A stretch of DNA of 64,000 nt from contig DATFLY010000127.1 in the NCBI GenBank assembly GCA_035267185.1, positions 40,280 to 104,279 of the forward strand, in the 5' to 3' direction. The notes under the pieces are model-generated. The model was not told the origin of the DNA. It did no database searches and worked only from the letters and a program-made list of their open reading frames with translations. The stretch is from JAUIBE01 sp035267185. GTDB taxonomy: Bacteria > Pseudomonadota > Gammaproteobacteria > Xanthomonadales > SZUA-36. A program made the translations under genes and the position numbers. This document shows positions 1 through 8,155 of the stretch, one piece after another. Positions within the stretch are counted from its first letter, which is position 1. Every line of letters begins with the position of its first letter.

Positions 1-234
1 GATGAAGGCAAGATGGCGCATTCACAGGTCAGCCTGGCCAAGTGGAACAATGTCCGAATGGCACTCGATATTGCACGGGATTGTCGTGATCTGCTCGGTG
101 GAAGTGGCATCACCACTGAATACCAGGCGATCAGGCATATGCTGAACCTGGAAAGCGTGATCACCTACGAGGGCACTGAAACTGTTCATCAACTGGTGAT
201 CGGGCGGGAACTCACCGGAATTAACGCTTTTTAA
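1..234 (+). CDS. gcdH: Glutaryl-CoA dehydrogenase-like acyl-CoA dehydrogenase, C-terminal fragment
   Basis: The frame is open from the first base and gives the last 77 residues of a flavin acyl-CoA dehydrogenase; the 5' part lies outside the window. The tail contains LLGGSGI, the TYEGT motif and the ending RELTGINAF, which match the C-terminus of glutaryl-CoA dehydrogenases, where the Glu of TYEGT is the catalytic base. The enzyme would oxidise and decarboxylate glutaryl-CoA to crotonyl-CoA at the end of lysine and tryptophan breakdown. The lysine-pathway gene amaB lies 3.8 kb away, which fits. Another short-chain acyl-CoA dehydrogenase cannot be excluded from the tail alone. Confidence 0.75.
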   Translation, partial: DEGKMAHSQVSLAKWNNVRMALDIARDCRDLLGGSGITTEYQAIRHMLNLESVITYEGTETVHQLVIGRELTGINAF

Positions 235-258
235 TTTGGGAGTTCGTGGTTGTGCCGT

Positions 259-1923
259 TCATGGCATGGACGCATCGCGTATCGCGCGAAATTCATTGCC
301 TTCATACCACTGGGGCCAGTTTTCGCTGTCAACAACGTCAAGTCCCACTTCGAACAACAGTGAAATATCTTCCATCATGCCTCGCGGGTCCCACTCATCA
401 CTGACTTCGTCAGCGGGTTGATGGTATTTGATCGCATAATATTCCCTGCTTTTTTCCAGCCCGTATTCTTCTCCAAGTTTACGGTTATCCACGCCGGACT
501 TTATGTAAAGCATGGGAACCCCTTTCTTCGCAAAAGCGAAGTGATCTGAGCGATAGTAGCTGCCGCGTTCAGGATTTGGTTCAGGTTTAACCTCGCGTTC
601 CTGGGCCCTGGCGGCATACCTGAGGATGTCTTCCAGTTCGGATGAGCCGAAACCGACCACGGTGACATCCCTGGCACGCCCATACTGCAGCATTGCGTCC
701 ATGTTGACGCCAGCGACTGTCTTGTTCATCGGGAACACGGGATTCGCTGCATACCACTCAGAACCCAGCTTGCCGGATTCCTCTGCGGTTACAGCAAGGA
801 ATGCAACGCTTCGAAGGGACCCTGTCGGTAGCGCCGTAAAGGCATGGGCAAGTTCAATCAGGGCAGATACTCCCGTGGCGTTGTCTACCGCGCCGTTGTA
901 GATCACATCCTCACTGGGGTCGTCTGATTCCCTGGTGCCAATGTGATCCCAGTGCGCCATATAAATGAAAGCTTCATCCGGAGATTCAGTGCCAGCTAAA
1001 AGTCCGCCAACGTTGTATGACTCGCCACGTTTGATGTCGTTTTCAACGCTGGCGTTCAACGTGAATCCAATTGGAACGGGCTCAAACTCGGGACTAAGGG
1101 CGCGTTTTTTCAGTTCTTCAAGATCCAGCCCGGATTCAGAAAGAAGTGCAGTTGCCTGATCCAGTTGAATCCACGAGCCCAATAGGACGGTGGGTGGGGC
1201 AGAGTCGGTTTGGGGCAAAGCAAAATCAGTGCCGCTCCAGCTGTTTCGGACCGTGTCCCAGCCATATGATGCAGGTGCAGTTTCGTGAACCAAGATCACA
1301 GCAGAAGCCCCTTGCCTGGCTGCTTCTTCGAGTTTGTAAGTCCAGCGGCCGTAGTAGGTCATGGCTTTTCCCCTGAATACAGACTCGTTCTCGAGGGTGA
1401 ATCCGGGGTCGTTGACCAGGACAAGCGCCGTCTTGCCCGTCATGTCGATGCCCTTGTAATCATTCCAGTCATATTCAGGTGCGACAACGCCGTAACCCGC
1501 AAATACAATTTCGCTGTCACTGACGGATACCCTGGGCTCAACCCGCTGGGTCCAGGCGACAAATTCATCTGCATAGACCAGTGATTTGCTGTTCGGGCCC
1601 CTTGTGAATGACATGCTTGCCGTTTCTGAATTGACGGTCATCGATATCAGGGGAACCGGCTGCAGAAAACTGTCACCGAACAGGGGTTCCAGTCCGGCCT
1701 CACGAAACTTCTTTTCAAGAAAATCCAGGGTGAGTTTCTCACCTTCTGTCATTGGCGCGCGGCCGCCAAATTCATCAGAAGACAGTATGCTGACATTCTC
1801 GAGAAACCTGTTCGCCCTGAGGTTTTTATTGAGTTGCTTTGTTTCACTGACGGATGCTATCTCAGCGACCACAAGAGCGGGAAACAAGCAGATAAAAGAC
1901 ATCAATATTAGTTTGTAAGGCAT
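259..1923 (-). CDS. Secreted M28-family metallopeptidase with PA domain
   Basis: The protein of 554 residues starts with a signal peptide (hydrophobic residues 5-20, likely cut after VVA). A PA-type insert lies at roughly 130-280 and a zinc peptidase domain follows. The five-ligand M28 pattern is visible: AHWDHIG (about 324), VDNATG (about 345), TAEESG with the general-base Glu (about 380), NMDAM (about 408) and RSDHFAF (about 460). Family members are periplasmic or secreted aminopeptidases that remove N-terminal residues from peptides; the substrate is not predictable here. The gene follows murB by 13 bp on the same strand and converges on the dehydrogenase fragment upstream. The ATG at 1923 has only a distant AGGA. 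Confidence 0.88.
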   Translation of the reverse strand: MPYKLILMSFICLFPALVVAEIASVSETKQLNKNLRANRFLENVSILSSDEFGGRAPMTEGEKLTLDFLEKKFREAGLEPLFGDSFLQPVPLISMTVNSETASMSFTRGPNSKSLVYADEFVAWTQRVEPRVSVSDSEIVFAGYGVVAPEYDWNDYKGIDMTGKTALVLVNDPGFTLENESVFRGKAMTYYGRWTYKLEEAARQGASAVILVHETAPASYGWDTVRNSWSGTDFALPQTDSAPPTVLLGSWIQLDQATALLSESGLDLEELKKRALSPEFEPVPIGFTLNASVENDIKRGESYNVGGLLAGTESPDEAFIYMAHWDHIGTRESDDPSEDVIYNGAVDNATGVSALIELAHAFTALPTGSLRSVAFLAVTAEESGKLGSEWYAANPVFPMNKTVAGVNMDAMLQYGRARDVTVVGFGSSELEDILRYAARAQEREVKPEPNPERGSYYRSDHFAFAKKGVPMLYIKSGVDNRKLGEEYGLEKSREYYAIKYHQPADEVSDEWDPRGMMEDISLLFEVGLDVVDSENWPQWYEGNEFRAIRDASMP

Positions 1924-1936
1924 TGAAATATATTTC

Positions 1937-2953
1937 CTAATTGAAATTCACAATCCGAGGTTCGGGCTCAAGCGTGATATCAAACTCAGTTCTGACCGTT
2001 TCCCTGATGGTTTGGGCCAGTTCCAGGAGCTCCTTTCCTGTTCCACCACCATGATTGACCAGAACGAGTGCATGTTGATCTGAAACCCCAACCGCGCCGG
2101 TCCGAAAGCCTTTGAATCCGCAATGCTCGATCATCCATGCAGCGGATAACTTTACCTGCATGTTTTCGCCGGGCCAGACTGGGATTTCAGGATATTGATC
2201 TTTCAGAGGAACTGATTGGGTCTGCGAGATCAGAGGGTTCTTGAAGAAACTGCCGGCATTTCCGATCATGGCAGGCGACGGGAGCTTTCGCTGTCTTATT
2301 CGGATCACTGCATCAAATACTGCCCTTTGATTTACAGGGCCGATCGCAGACTGACGAATTTCCTGCTCAAGTGCAGGGTAAGAAACCTGCGGACAAAATT
2401 CACGATTCAGTCTTAACCCCAGGGAAGTGATCAGGTAACGATCCGGATACTTCGATTTGAAAAGGCTGTCGCGGTAAGTGAACAGGCATTCTTCTGCAGA
2501 AAATACCTGCCATCGCTGCTTGTGAAGATCCCATGTCGTGACTGAATCCACGACTGATTCGAGTTCAACTCCATAAGCTCCGATGTTCTGAATGGGCGCG
2601 GAACCGACGCACCCGGGAATCAATGCGAGGTTTTCCACACCACAAAACCCCTGGTCAACAGTCCAGCCGACAAAATCATGCCAGTCCTCTCCGCCACCAA
2701 CCTCGACAACAACGTGCTTTTCGTGTTCCCGGATGATGTGATGGCCCGGAATTCTGTTCAGATAAACCGTTCCCGGAATATCAGACACCAGTAATACATT
2801 GCTGCCGCCGCCAAGGATCAGGTCCCGGGAGGGGTCATGCAATGGCAACGCCAATACATCTTCTTCAGATTCAATATCGATTCTCAGGTTCGCTTTCGCC
2901 TCGACACCAAAGGTATTCAGTTCTCCAAGAGAGGGGGATTCTGAAATTTTCAT
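1937..2953 (-). CDS. murB: UDP-N-acetylenolpyruvoylglucosamine reductase MurB
   Basis: MurB is the FAD enzyme that reduces UDP-GlcNAc-enolpyruvate to UDP-MurNAc, the second committed step of peptidoglycan synthesis in the cytoplasm. The FAD-binding stretch GGGSNVLL, the active-site GNAGSFFKNP with its catalytic Ser (about residue 237) and a C-terminal HGGGTGKELLEL are visible. The size (338 aa) and long insert match the E. coli-type enzyme. The frame is open 11 codons further upstream, but the ATG at 2953 overlaps the pyrD stop as ATGA and gives the expected N-terminus, so it was chosen. Translational coupling to pyrD is likely. Confidence 0.95.
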   Translation of the reverse strand: MKISESPSLGELNTFGVEAKANLRIDIESEEDVLALPLHDPSRDLILGGGSNVLLVSDIPGTVYLNRIPGHHIIREHEKHVVVEVGGGEDWHDFVGWTVDQGFCGVENLALIPGCVGSAPIQNIGAYGVELESVVDSVTTWDLHKQRWQVFSAEECLFTYRDSLFKSKYPDRYLITSLGLRLNREFCPQVSYPALEQEIRQSAIGPVNQRAVFDAVIRIRQRKLPSPAMIGNAGSFFKNPLISQTQSVPLKDQYPEIPVWPGENMQVKLSAAWMIEHCGFKGFRTGAVGVSDQHALVLVNHGGGTGKELLELAQTIRETVRTEFDITLEPEPRIVNFN

Positions 2954-3975
2954 TGTTGGCGATGATGCCGAATGGCTTCGACACAATCAGTTATCAGCGA
3001 TGGTCCCTTGTAGATCAAGCCGGTGTAAAACTGGACAAGATCAGCGCCATGGGTCGTTTTGTCTGCGGCGTCCTGACCACGGGTAATGCCACCCAGGCCA
3101 ATCAAGGCAATGTGATCTGGCAATGCAGCTTTGAACTTGCCCAGGACACTGTCCGCCAGCGGTTTTAGTGGCGCACCGGACAAGCCCCCATCTTCTGAGG
3201 CATATTGATGGTCTTCAACGCCTGTGCGGGAAATCGTTGTATTGCCGGTTATCACCCCATCAATCCCGCTTTCGGAAATCGACCTGGCCATGACCTTGAT
3301 TTCTTCATCACTGAGATCAGGCGCCACCTTGATGACCAATGGAGCCTGACGGGAGTGTTCCTCAGCCAGACGGTTTCTGGCTTCAACCAGGGCGAAGAGC
3401 AGGGCATCAAGGTATGTCTCACCCTGTAGTTCGCGAAGGCCCGGAGTATTGGGGGAAGAGATGTTTACAGTGATGTAGTCGGCGTACGAATAGACACATT
3501 GCATGCAGTGAATGTAATCATCAGCTGCAGATTCGACAGGCGTATCCTTGTTTTTGCCAACATTGACGCCCAGAACGCCTTCATATCCGCTGCGCTCCAG
3601 TTGCCGCACCGTGTGGTCTACGCCTTTGCTGTTAAATCCCAGGCGATTGATGACCGCTGTTTCGTCAGGCAGGCGGAATATCCGTGGTTTGGGGTTGCCG
3701 GATTGCGGGCGTGGCAGCACTGATCCAATTTCTATGAAACCAAAGCCGAGTCGACCCAGGGCATCGATGTAGTCTCCATCCTTGTCCAGGCCTGCGGCAA
3801 GACCCACGGGGTTATTGAATTCGAGGCCCATGCATTCAGTTGGCAGGCTCGTATTCTTGCACAGGAGCGCAGTCGCTCCTGTTGCCGAAGCCAGTTTGAG
3901 ACTTTCAAGTGCCAGGTGCTGCGCCAATTCCGGCTCGGCAACAAACAGGGCTTTCTGTGCCAGCCGGTACAGCAT
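2950..3975 (-). CDS. pyrD: Dihydroorotate dehydrogenase (quinone), class 2
   Basis: PyrD oxidises dihydroorotate to orotate in pyrimidine synthesis and passes electrons to the quinone pool at the inner membrane. The 341-residue protein has the N-terminal amphipathic helix of class 2 enzymes (MLYRLAQKALF), the NISSPNTPGLR motif carrying the class 2 catalytic Ser, and the FMN-phosphate stretch LIGLGGI near the C-terminus. An AGG lies directly before the ATG. It sits 30 bp after amaB and shares ATGA with murB, so amaB-pyrD-murB may be one transcript. A small inverted repeat at 3987-4000 (TCCGT/ACGGA) in the gap is too weak to call a terminator. Confidence 0.96.
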   Translation of the reverse strand: MLYRLAQKALFVAEPELAQHLALESLKLASATGATALLCKNTSLPTECMGLEFNNPVGLAAGLDKDGDYIDALGRLGFGFIEIGSVLPRPQSGNPKPRIFRLPDETAVINRLGFNSKGVDHTVRQLERSGYEGVLGVNVGKNKDTPVESAADDYIHCMQCVYSYADYITVNISSPNTPGLRELQGETYLDALLFALVEARNRLAEEHSRQAPLVIKVAPDLSDEEIKVMARSISESGIDGVITGNTTISRTGVEDHQYASEDGGLSGAPLKPLADSVLGKFKAALPDHIALIGLGGITRGQDAADKTTHGADLVQFYTGLIYKGPSLITDCVEAIRHHRQQ

Positions 3976-4005
3976 CCTGTCTTCAGTCCGTGTTTACGGA
4001 AATTA

Positions 4006-5547
4006 TCAAAGGTCGAACTTGATTCCCTGGGCCAGGGGCAACTCCCTTCCCCAGTTAATGGTGTTTGTTTGTCGACGCATATAGGCTTTCCATGCATCAG
4101 AACCGGATTCCCGACCACCACCAGTGTCTTTTTCACCTCCAAAAGCGCCGCCAATCTCTGCCCCGGAGGTTCCGATGTTGACGTTGGCTATACCGCAATC
4201 CGAACCTGCAGCCGAAAGAAAGCGTTCAGCACTTCTCAGGTCATTGGTGAATATTGCCGAACTCAGACCCTGAGCCACGTTGTTGTGCATCTGCATGGCG
4301 TCGTCAAGATCTGAAAAAGTAATCACGTAAAGGATGGGCGCAAAAGTTTCTTCCTGGACGATCTTCCAGTCGTTACTTGCCTCGATAATGGTGGGCTCCA
4401 CAAAAAAGCCGGGTCGATCAATCCTGTTTCCACCCGTCAGCACTTCGCCGCCCTCACCGCGGGCAGATTCAACCGCATCAAGGAATTGCTGCACCGCGCG
4501 TTCACCAGTCAGTGGCCCCATCAGGGTATCCGGATCCAGCGGATCGCCGATGCGAACCTGCTGATAGGCTTTGACAAGTGCTTCCTTGACGGAGCTTGCG
4601 ATTGATTCGTGAACAAACAGCCTTCGCGTTGAAGTGCAGCGTTGGCCGGCTGTGCCGACTGCGCCGAATACGATCGCTGGTATCGCCATTTTCATATCAG
4701 CTGTCTGATCGAGAATGATCGCGTTGTTGCCCCCGAGTTCAAGAATGCTGCGACCCATTCGGGCAGCGACTCTCTCGCCTACTTCCCGACCCACTGCTGT
4801 CGAACCTGTAAAGGACATCAGCTTGACGCGATGATCGCCAACAAATCTTTTTGCGAGTTCATTGCCGGTTTCGGTGAAGCTCAGGAAAATTGGAGGGAAG
4901 CCACCTTCCTTCAAGGCCTGGTTGCATATGTTTTGAACCGCAACACAGCAAAGAGCACCTTGTTCGGAGGGTTTCCAGACCGTCGCATTTCCGCAAATGG
5001 CGGAGAGAAATGCATTCCATGCCCACACGGCGACAGGAAAATTGAATGCTGAAATAACACCCACGACGCCATAGGGGTGCCACTGTTCATACATCCGATG
5101 CTGAGGACGTTCTGAGTGCATGGTCAGGCCATAGAGCATCCTGGCCTGACCCACGGCAAAATCACCGATATCAATCATCTCCTGGACTTCACCATCGCCC
5201 TCGGCCTTGATCTTGCCCATTTCCAGGCTCACCAGGCTGCCGAGCGCGTCCTTGTGTTTGCGCAGGGCCTCGGTACAGATACGAACTGCCTCGCCGCGCA
5301 TCGGTGCGGGTACGTTGCGCCACGATGAAAAGACTTTTTCGGCCGATTCGATCACTTTTTCATAATCGGATTGTGATGCGCTGTTTACCCGGGCAATGAT
5401 TTCCCCGGTGGACGGATTGGTGGCTTCAATGACACCGGCATCCGTTGTATCGGACCATTCGTCCAGCCCAAAACAGGCACCGGAGTTGACAGGCTGGATT
5501 CCCAGGGAGCGAAGAAAATTTTGTGAGGCGTTGTTTGAATCATTCAT
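4006..5547 (-). CDS. amaB: Piperideine-6-carboxylate / aminoadipate semialdehyde dehydrogenase (ALDH7)
   Basis: This is an NAD-dependent aldehyde dehydrogenase of 513 residues. The catalytic Glu lies in LELGGNN (about 270) and the nucleophile Cys in GQRCTSTRR (about 304). The C-terminal GTSGAEIGGAFGGEK and GGGRESGSDAWK stretches are typical of the ALDH7/AmaB group, which oxidises 2-aminoadipate semialdehyde to 2-aminoadipate in lysine and pipecolate breakdown. The frame stays open upstream to 5820, but that part has no family likeness. The ATG at 5547 is preceded directly by GGAGGG, unusually close for a ribosome-binding site, and an extended -10 box sits six bases upstream (see promoter entry). 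Confidence 0.88.
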   Translation of the reverse strand: MNDSNNASQNFLRSLGIQPVNSGACFGLDEWSDTTDAGVIEATNPSTGEIIARVNSASQSDYEKVIESAEKVFSSWRNVPAPMRGEAVRICTEALRKHKDALGSLVSLEMGKIKAEGDGEVQEMIDIGDFAVGQARMLYGLTMHSERPQHRMYEQWHPYGVVGVISAFNFPVAVWAWNAFLSAICGNATVWKPSEQGALCCVAVQNICNQALKEGGFPPIFLSFTETGNELAKRFVGDHRVKLMSFTGSTAVGREVGERVAARMGRSILELGGNNAIILDQTADMKMAIPAIVFGAVGTAGQRCTSTRRLFVHESIASSVKEALVKAYQQVRIGDPLDPDTLMGPLTGERAVQQFLDAVESARGEGGEVLTGGNRIDRPGFFVEPTIIEASNDWKIVQEETFAPILYVITFSDLDDAMQMHNNVAQGLSSAIFTNDLRSAERFLSAAGSDCGIANVNIGTSGAEIGGAFGGEKDTGGGRESGSDAWKAYMRRQTNTINWGRELPLAQGIKFDL

Positions 5548-5553
5548 CCCTCC

Positions 5554-5562
5554 ATTATCGCA
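5554..5562 (-). promoter_or_regulatory. Extended -10 element for amaB, leaderless geometry
   Basis: On the minus strand the sequence reads TGC-GATAAT, an extended -10 box, followed by exactly six bases (GGAGGG) and the amaB ATG. With usual spacing the first transcribed base is the A of the start codon, so the GGAGGG would not be in the mRNA. The -35 is weak (TGCAAC, 16-bp spacer). This is inference from spacing only. Confidence 0.4.
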
Positions 5563-5606
5563 CTCTAGTTGTTGCGTTGCACCATTCAGACCGGCCCCGA
5601 TTATAA

Positions 5607-5620
5607 AAAAACCGGTTTTT
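5607..5620. repeat. Perfect 14-bp palindrome AAAAACCGGTTTTT
   Basis: The sequence AAAAACCGGTTTTT is identical on both strands. It lies between the amaB -10 box and the sigma-E-type promoter of rpoE, 13 bp upstream of the latter. It could be an operator for a dimeric regulator or an intrinsic pause or terminator hairpin, although the GC core is only four bases. No known family operator is recognised. Confidence 0.6.
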
Positions 5621-5633
5621 AGTGAATCAGATT

Positions 5634-5661
5634 GGAACTCCGTAGTGCTAGCCCTGTCATA
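5634..5661 (+). promoter_or_regulatory. Sigma-E (RpoE/AlgU)-type promoter upstream of rpoE
   Basis: GAACTC at 5635-5640 (within GGAACTC) and TCATA at 5657-5661 are separated by 16 bp. This matches the AlgU/RpoE pattern GAACTT-N16-TCxxA with one mismatch in the -35 and one in the -10. It reads towards rpoE, so it would make the operon self-activating, as known for rpoE in E. coli and algU in Pseudomonas. The start of transcription would be near 5668. Confidence 0.6.
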
Positions 5662-5878
5662 CCGCACAGCAGCACTGAAATCGGAATTTAAAAGCCCGCT
5701 TTTCAGCACGCAGTTTAACTGGGCAGCCCACCAACGGTGGCGTGATATGCTCACTGGAGGGAGCCGGCACATGACGGCAGTAAGCATCAGAAAACTGGAC
5801 CCGGAAGATATGCGGATCACAAAACCGCGAAAGTCCTCTGTTGAAACGGTCCAAGAAGGAGTGAAAGGGCGTGCCCCA

Positions 5879-6460
5879 ATGAGTGAAGCCCAGGTTGACC
5901 AGCTTCTGGTCGAGCGGGTTCAAAAAGGCGACAAGACTGCCTTCGACCTGCTGATTAACAAATATCAGCACAGGATCATCAGCCTGGTGTCACGTTATGT
6001 CGGCGACCAGGCCGAGGCCATGGATGTTGCGCAGGAGGCTTTTATCAAGGCCTATCGTGCGATTGGTAAGTTCCGAGGCGACAGCGCGTTCTACACATGG
6101 TTGTACCGGATTGCGATCAACACGGCCAAGAACTGGCTGGTTGCCAGGAAGCGGCGTCCGCCAGCTTCGGATATCGATGCAGCAGATGCAGAGCAGTACG
6201 ACATGGAAAGCCGCCTCAAGGATCGCGGAACACCCGAAAACGAAATGATGCGGGACGAAATCAAGGAAACCGTTTTTAACACGATTTCCCAGCTTCCTGA
6301 CGATCTCAGAACCGCCATCATGCTTCGTGAAATCGAAGGCATGAGTTACGACGACATTGCGACCACCATGGAATGCCCAATCGGTACGGTCAGGTCGCGA
6401 ATCTTCCGGGCAAGAGAAGCAATTGACGAAAAACTTCGACCATTAATCGATGGCGACTAA
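5879..6460 (+). CDS. rpoE: RNA polymerase sigma-E factor RpoE/AlgU
   Basis: This extracytoplasmic-function sigma factor of 193 residues is very close to E. coli RpoE. Region 2 contains DVAQEAFIKAYRA and FRGDSAFYTWLYRIA, and the region 4 helix-turn-helix contains YDDIATTMECPIGTVRSRIF. It directs transcription of envelope-stress genes and is held inactive by RseA, encoded next. The start at 5879 gives the usual family length; AAAGGG lies nine bases upstream. The same frame is open much further, and an ATG at 5771 with a stronger site (GGAGGGAG, seven-base spacing) would add 36 residues. Which start is used cannot be decided from sequence. Confidence 0.95.
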   Translation: MSEAQVDQLLVERVQKGDKTAFDLLINKYQHRIISLVSRYVGDQAEAMDVAQEAFIKAYRAIGKFRGDSAFYTWLYRIAINTAKNWLVARKRRPPASDIDAADAEQYDMESRLKDRGTPENEMMRDEIKETVFNTISQLPDDLRTAIMLREIEGMSYDDIATTMECPIGTVRSRIFRAREAIDEKLRPLIDGD

Positions 6461-6487
6461 AACAGGCACAGGTAAACAGGCACTAAA

Positions 6488-7135
6488 ATGAACAAGGATT
6501 CGAAAGAACATATTTCGCAGTTGATGGACGGTGAAATCGGTGGGGATACCGGCCGGTTTGTATTGCGTCAACTCGAAGCAAGCGGCGAACTCCGGGATAC
6601 GTGGGCGCGCTATCATCTCATCAGGGATTGTATGCGCTACCAGGACAGGGGATTGGCTGGTGGTGAGCTATCTGATCGCGTCAGGAGCTCCATCGACCAA
6701 CCCGCGACACCTGCAGAGATTGGAAGCACAGGTACTCGAGTTGGGGCACGTTGGTTGAGACCTGTTGCTGGCCTCGCAATTGCGGCTTCAGTCGCACTGA
6801 TGGCAGTGGTTGCGGTTACTCCAAACCTTGAGAACGATTCAGGATTTGGCACGGAGCAGATATCAGCGGCTTCCGCTCAACCATTCGCCAGTCCTAATAT
6901 TCTGTCAGGCGGACCGGAAACGCGACCCGTGAATCTGAATGGTGGCGCAAAACCGGCATCTCCGAAGATGAACTCCTACCTGTTGCGGCATTATCAGGTA
7001 GCAGGTTCTTCGGCCGGCAATGGTTTTATATCGTTTGTGCCCATCGTGACTTCCAAGTCTGCGATGCAGAATGATGAGGCAGCAGAGTCAATTCAATCAC
7101 AATCCGAGATCGAGTCTGATCCTGACCGGCCGTGA
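6488..7135 (+). CDS. rseA: Anti-sigma-E factor RseA/MucA
   Basis: The 215-residue protein has the RseA N-terminal sigma-binding domain (KEHISQLMDGEIGG through WARYHLIRDCMR, residues 6-50). One membrane segment follows (about 92-109) and then a periplasmic domain. Proteins of this family hold sigma-E at the inner membrane until regulated proteolysis releases it. The gene starts 27 bp after rpoE and its stop overlaps the rseB start as GTGA, so the operon is translationally coupled. Sequence outside the N-domain is poorly conserved, as usual for the family. Confidence 0.92.
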   Translation: MNKDSKEHISQLMDGEIGGDTGRFVLRQLEASGELRDTWARYHLIRDCMRYQDRGLAGGELSDRVRSSIDQPATPAEIGSTGTRVGARWLRPVAGLAIAASVALMAVVAVTPNLENDSGFGTEQISAASAQPFASPNILSGGPETRPVNLNGGAKPASPKMNSYLLRHYQVAGSSAGNGFISFVPIVTSKSAMQNDEAAESIQSQSEIESDPDRP

Positions 7136-8136
7136 TCCCGGCCAAGACAAAAGAACGCATTTCCAGCAGGCAGTTTCACTGCCTGTTGTTCTTTGTTGGT
7201 TTCTCGATTCAGCTTTTTGCCGATGATTCGGATTTTCCGGAAGCTGTAAAACACCTGAACCAGATGTCGCTTGCGATGAGTCAGATGACTTACCAGGGGA
7301 CGTTTGTTTACGTGCAGGGCTCGCTGGTTGAAACCATGCGGATCACACATGTGGTGGATGAGAACGGAATACACGAACGTCTGGTCGCACAAACCGGGCG
7401 GCAAAGAGAGCTTCGCCGAGATGCCGAAGGTGTTCGGTGGATTGCCAGAGATCAACAGGCAGTGGTGAGCGACCCCTCGGTCAATCGTGGTTTTTTTCCT
7501 GTCGTCACTTCTGATGCAATAGAGAATGCTGCAGATTTCTACACCATCAGTCTTGGTGGGCTGGAGCCGTTGGCCGGAAGACTGGGACGCAAACTGAGCA
7601 TCATTCCATTGGACAAGTACCGATATGGGTACTCACTCTGGCTGGAAGAACCCTCCGGTTTTTTACTCAAGTGGGAATTGTTCCAGGACAGTGCCAGGCC
7701 ACTGGCCCGGCTGATGTTTACTGATATCCGAATCGGAAACGAAGTCGATCGCAGTGAGCTTCTAAGTAACGATTCGATGGACGGATTTCAGACACAGGCG
7801 TCCGATCTTCCGCAAAAGCCGACAATAACCCAGTCGAAACCCCGGTGGATCCCGGAAAAACCACCCCCCGGATTCAGGCTTACAAGCCATCGTCGGGAGG
7901 ACAGTCAGTCCGCGGTTATGTTTCAGCACCTGGTATATAGCGATGGAATAGCGACTGTTTCTGTTTATGTCGAGCCTTTTTCTGAAACTGATGGCTCTGG
8001 CACGGGTGCCAGCAGCCTGGGAACCACCAATGCGCATTCGCGACTGCTTGATGATTACCTGATCACAGTCATGGGAGATGTCCCTGCTGCGACAGTCAGG
8101 GAAATGGCGATGTCGGTGACTAAACAATCCCCTTGA
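7132..8136 (+). CDS. rseB: Sigma-E regulatory protein RseB/MucB
   Basis: RseB is a periplasmic protein that binds RseA and protects it from DegS-type cleavage. The 334-residue protein starts with a GTG that overlaps the rseA stop (GTGA), followed by a signal peptide (FHCLLFFVGFSIQLFA). The MucB/RseB core MTYQGTFVYVQG and VRWIARDQQAVV are visible, and the C-terminal small domain begins near KPRWIPEKPPPGF. Its place after rseA matches the Pseudomonas mucA-mucB order. Confidence 0.93.
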   Translation: MIPAKTKERISSRQFHCLLFFVGFSIQLFADDSDFPEAVKHLNQMSLAMSQMTYQGTFVYVQGSLVETMRITHVVDENGIHERLVAQTGRQRELRRDAEGVRWIARDQQAVVSDPSVNRGFFPVVTSDAIENAADFYTISLGGLEPLAGRLGRKLSIIPLDKYRYGYSLWLEEPSGFLLKWELFQDSARPLARLMFTDIRIGNEVDRSELLSNDSMDGFQTQASDLPQKPTITQSKPRWIPEKPPPGFRLTSHRREDSQSAVMFQHLVYSDGIATVSVYVEPFSETDGSGTGASSLGTTNAHSRLLDDYLITVMGDVPAATVREMAMSVTKQSP

Positions 8137-8155
8137 AACGCAAAGCAGCAACCCC

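Larger units (their letters stand above)
5548..5878. other. Divergent intergenic region between amaB and rpoE
   Basis: These 331 bp hold no independent gene that I can support. From left to right they contain an amaB-directed extended -10 box, a perfect 14-bp palindrome, a sigma-E-type promoter reading towards rpoE, and an ATG at 5771 with a strong GGAGGGAG site. That ATG is in frame with rpoE (36 codons upstream of the assigned start). A short CCACC-AAC-GGTGG hairpin lies at 5728-5740. If the sigma-E promoter is used, rpoE has a leader of about 210 nt. Confidence 0.7.

Noticed and set aside
3987..4000. Hairpin TCCGT-GTTT-ACGGA between amaB and pyrD as terminator
   Set aside because: Five-base stem and no T run; the two genes are only 30 bp apart.
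5548..5820. Open frame extending amaB by 91 codons upstream
   Set aside because: The extension crosses the rpoE promoter region, has no aldehyde-dehydrogenase likeness and the family start is at 5547.
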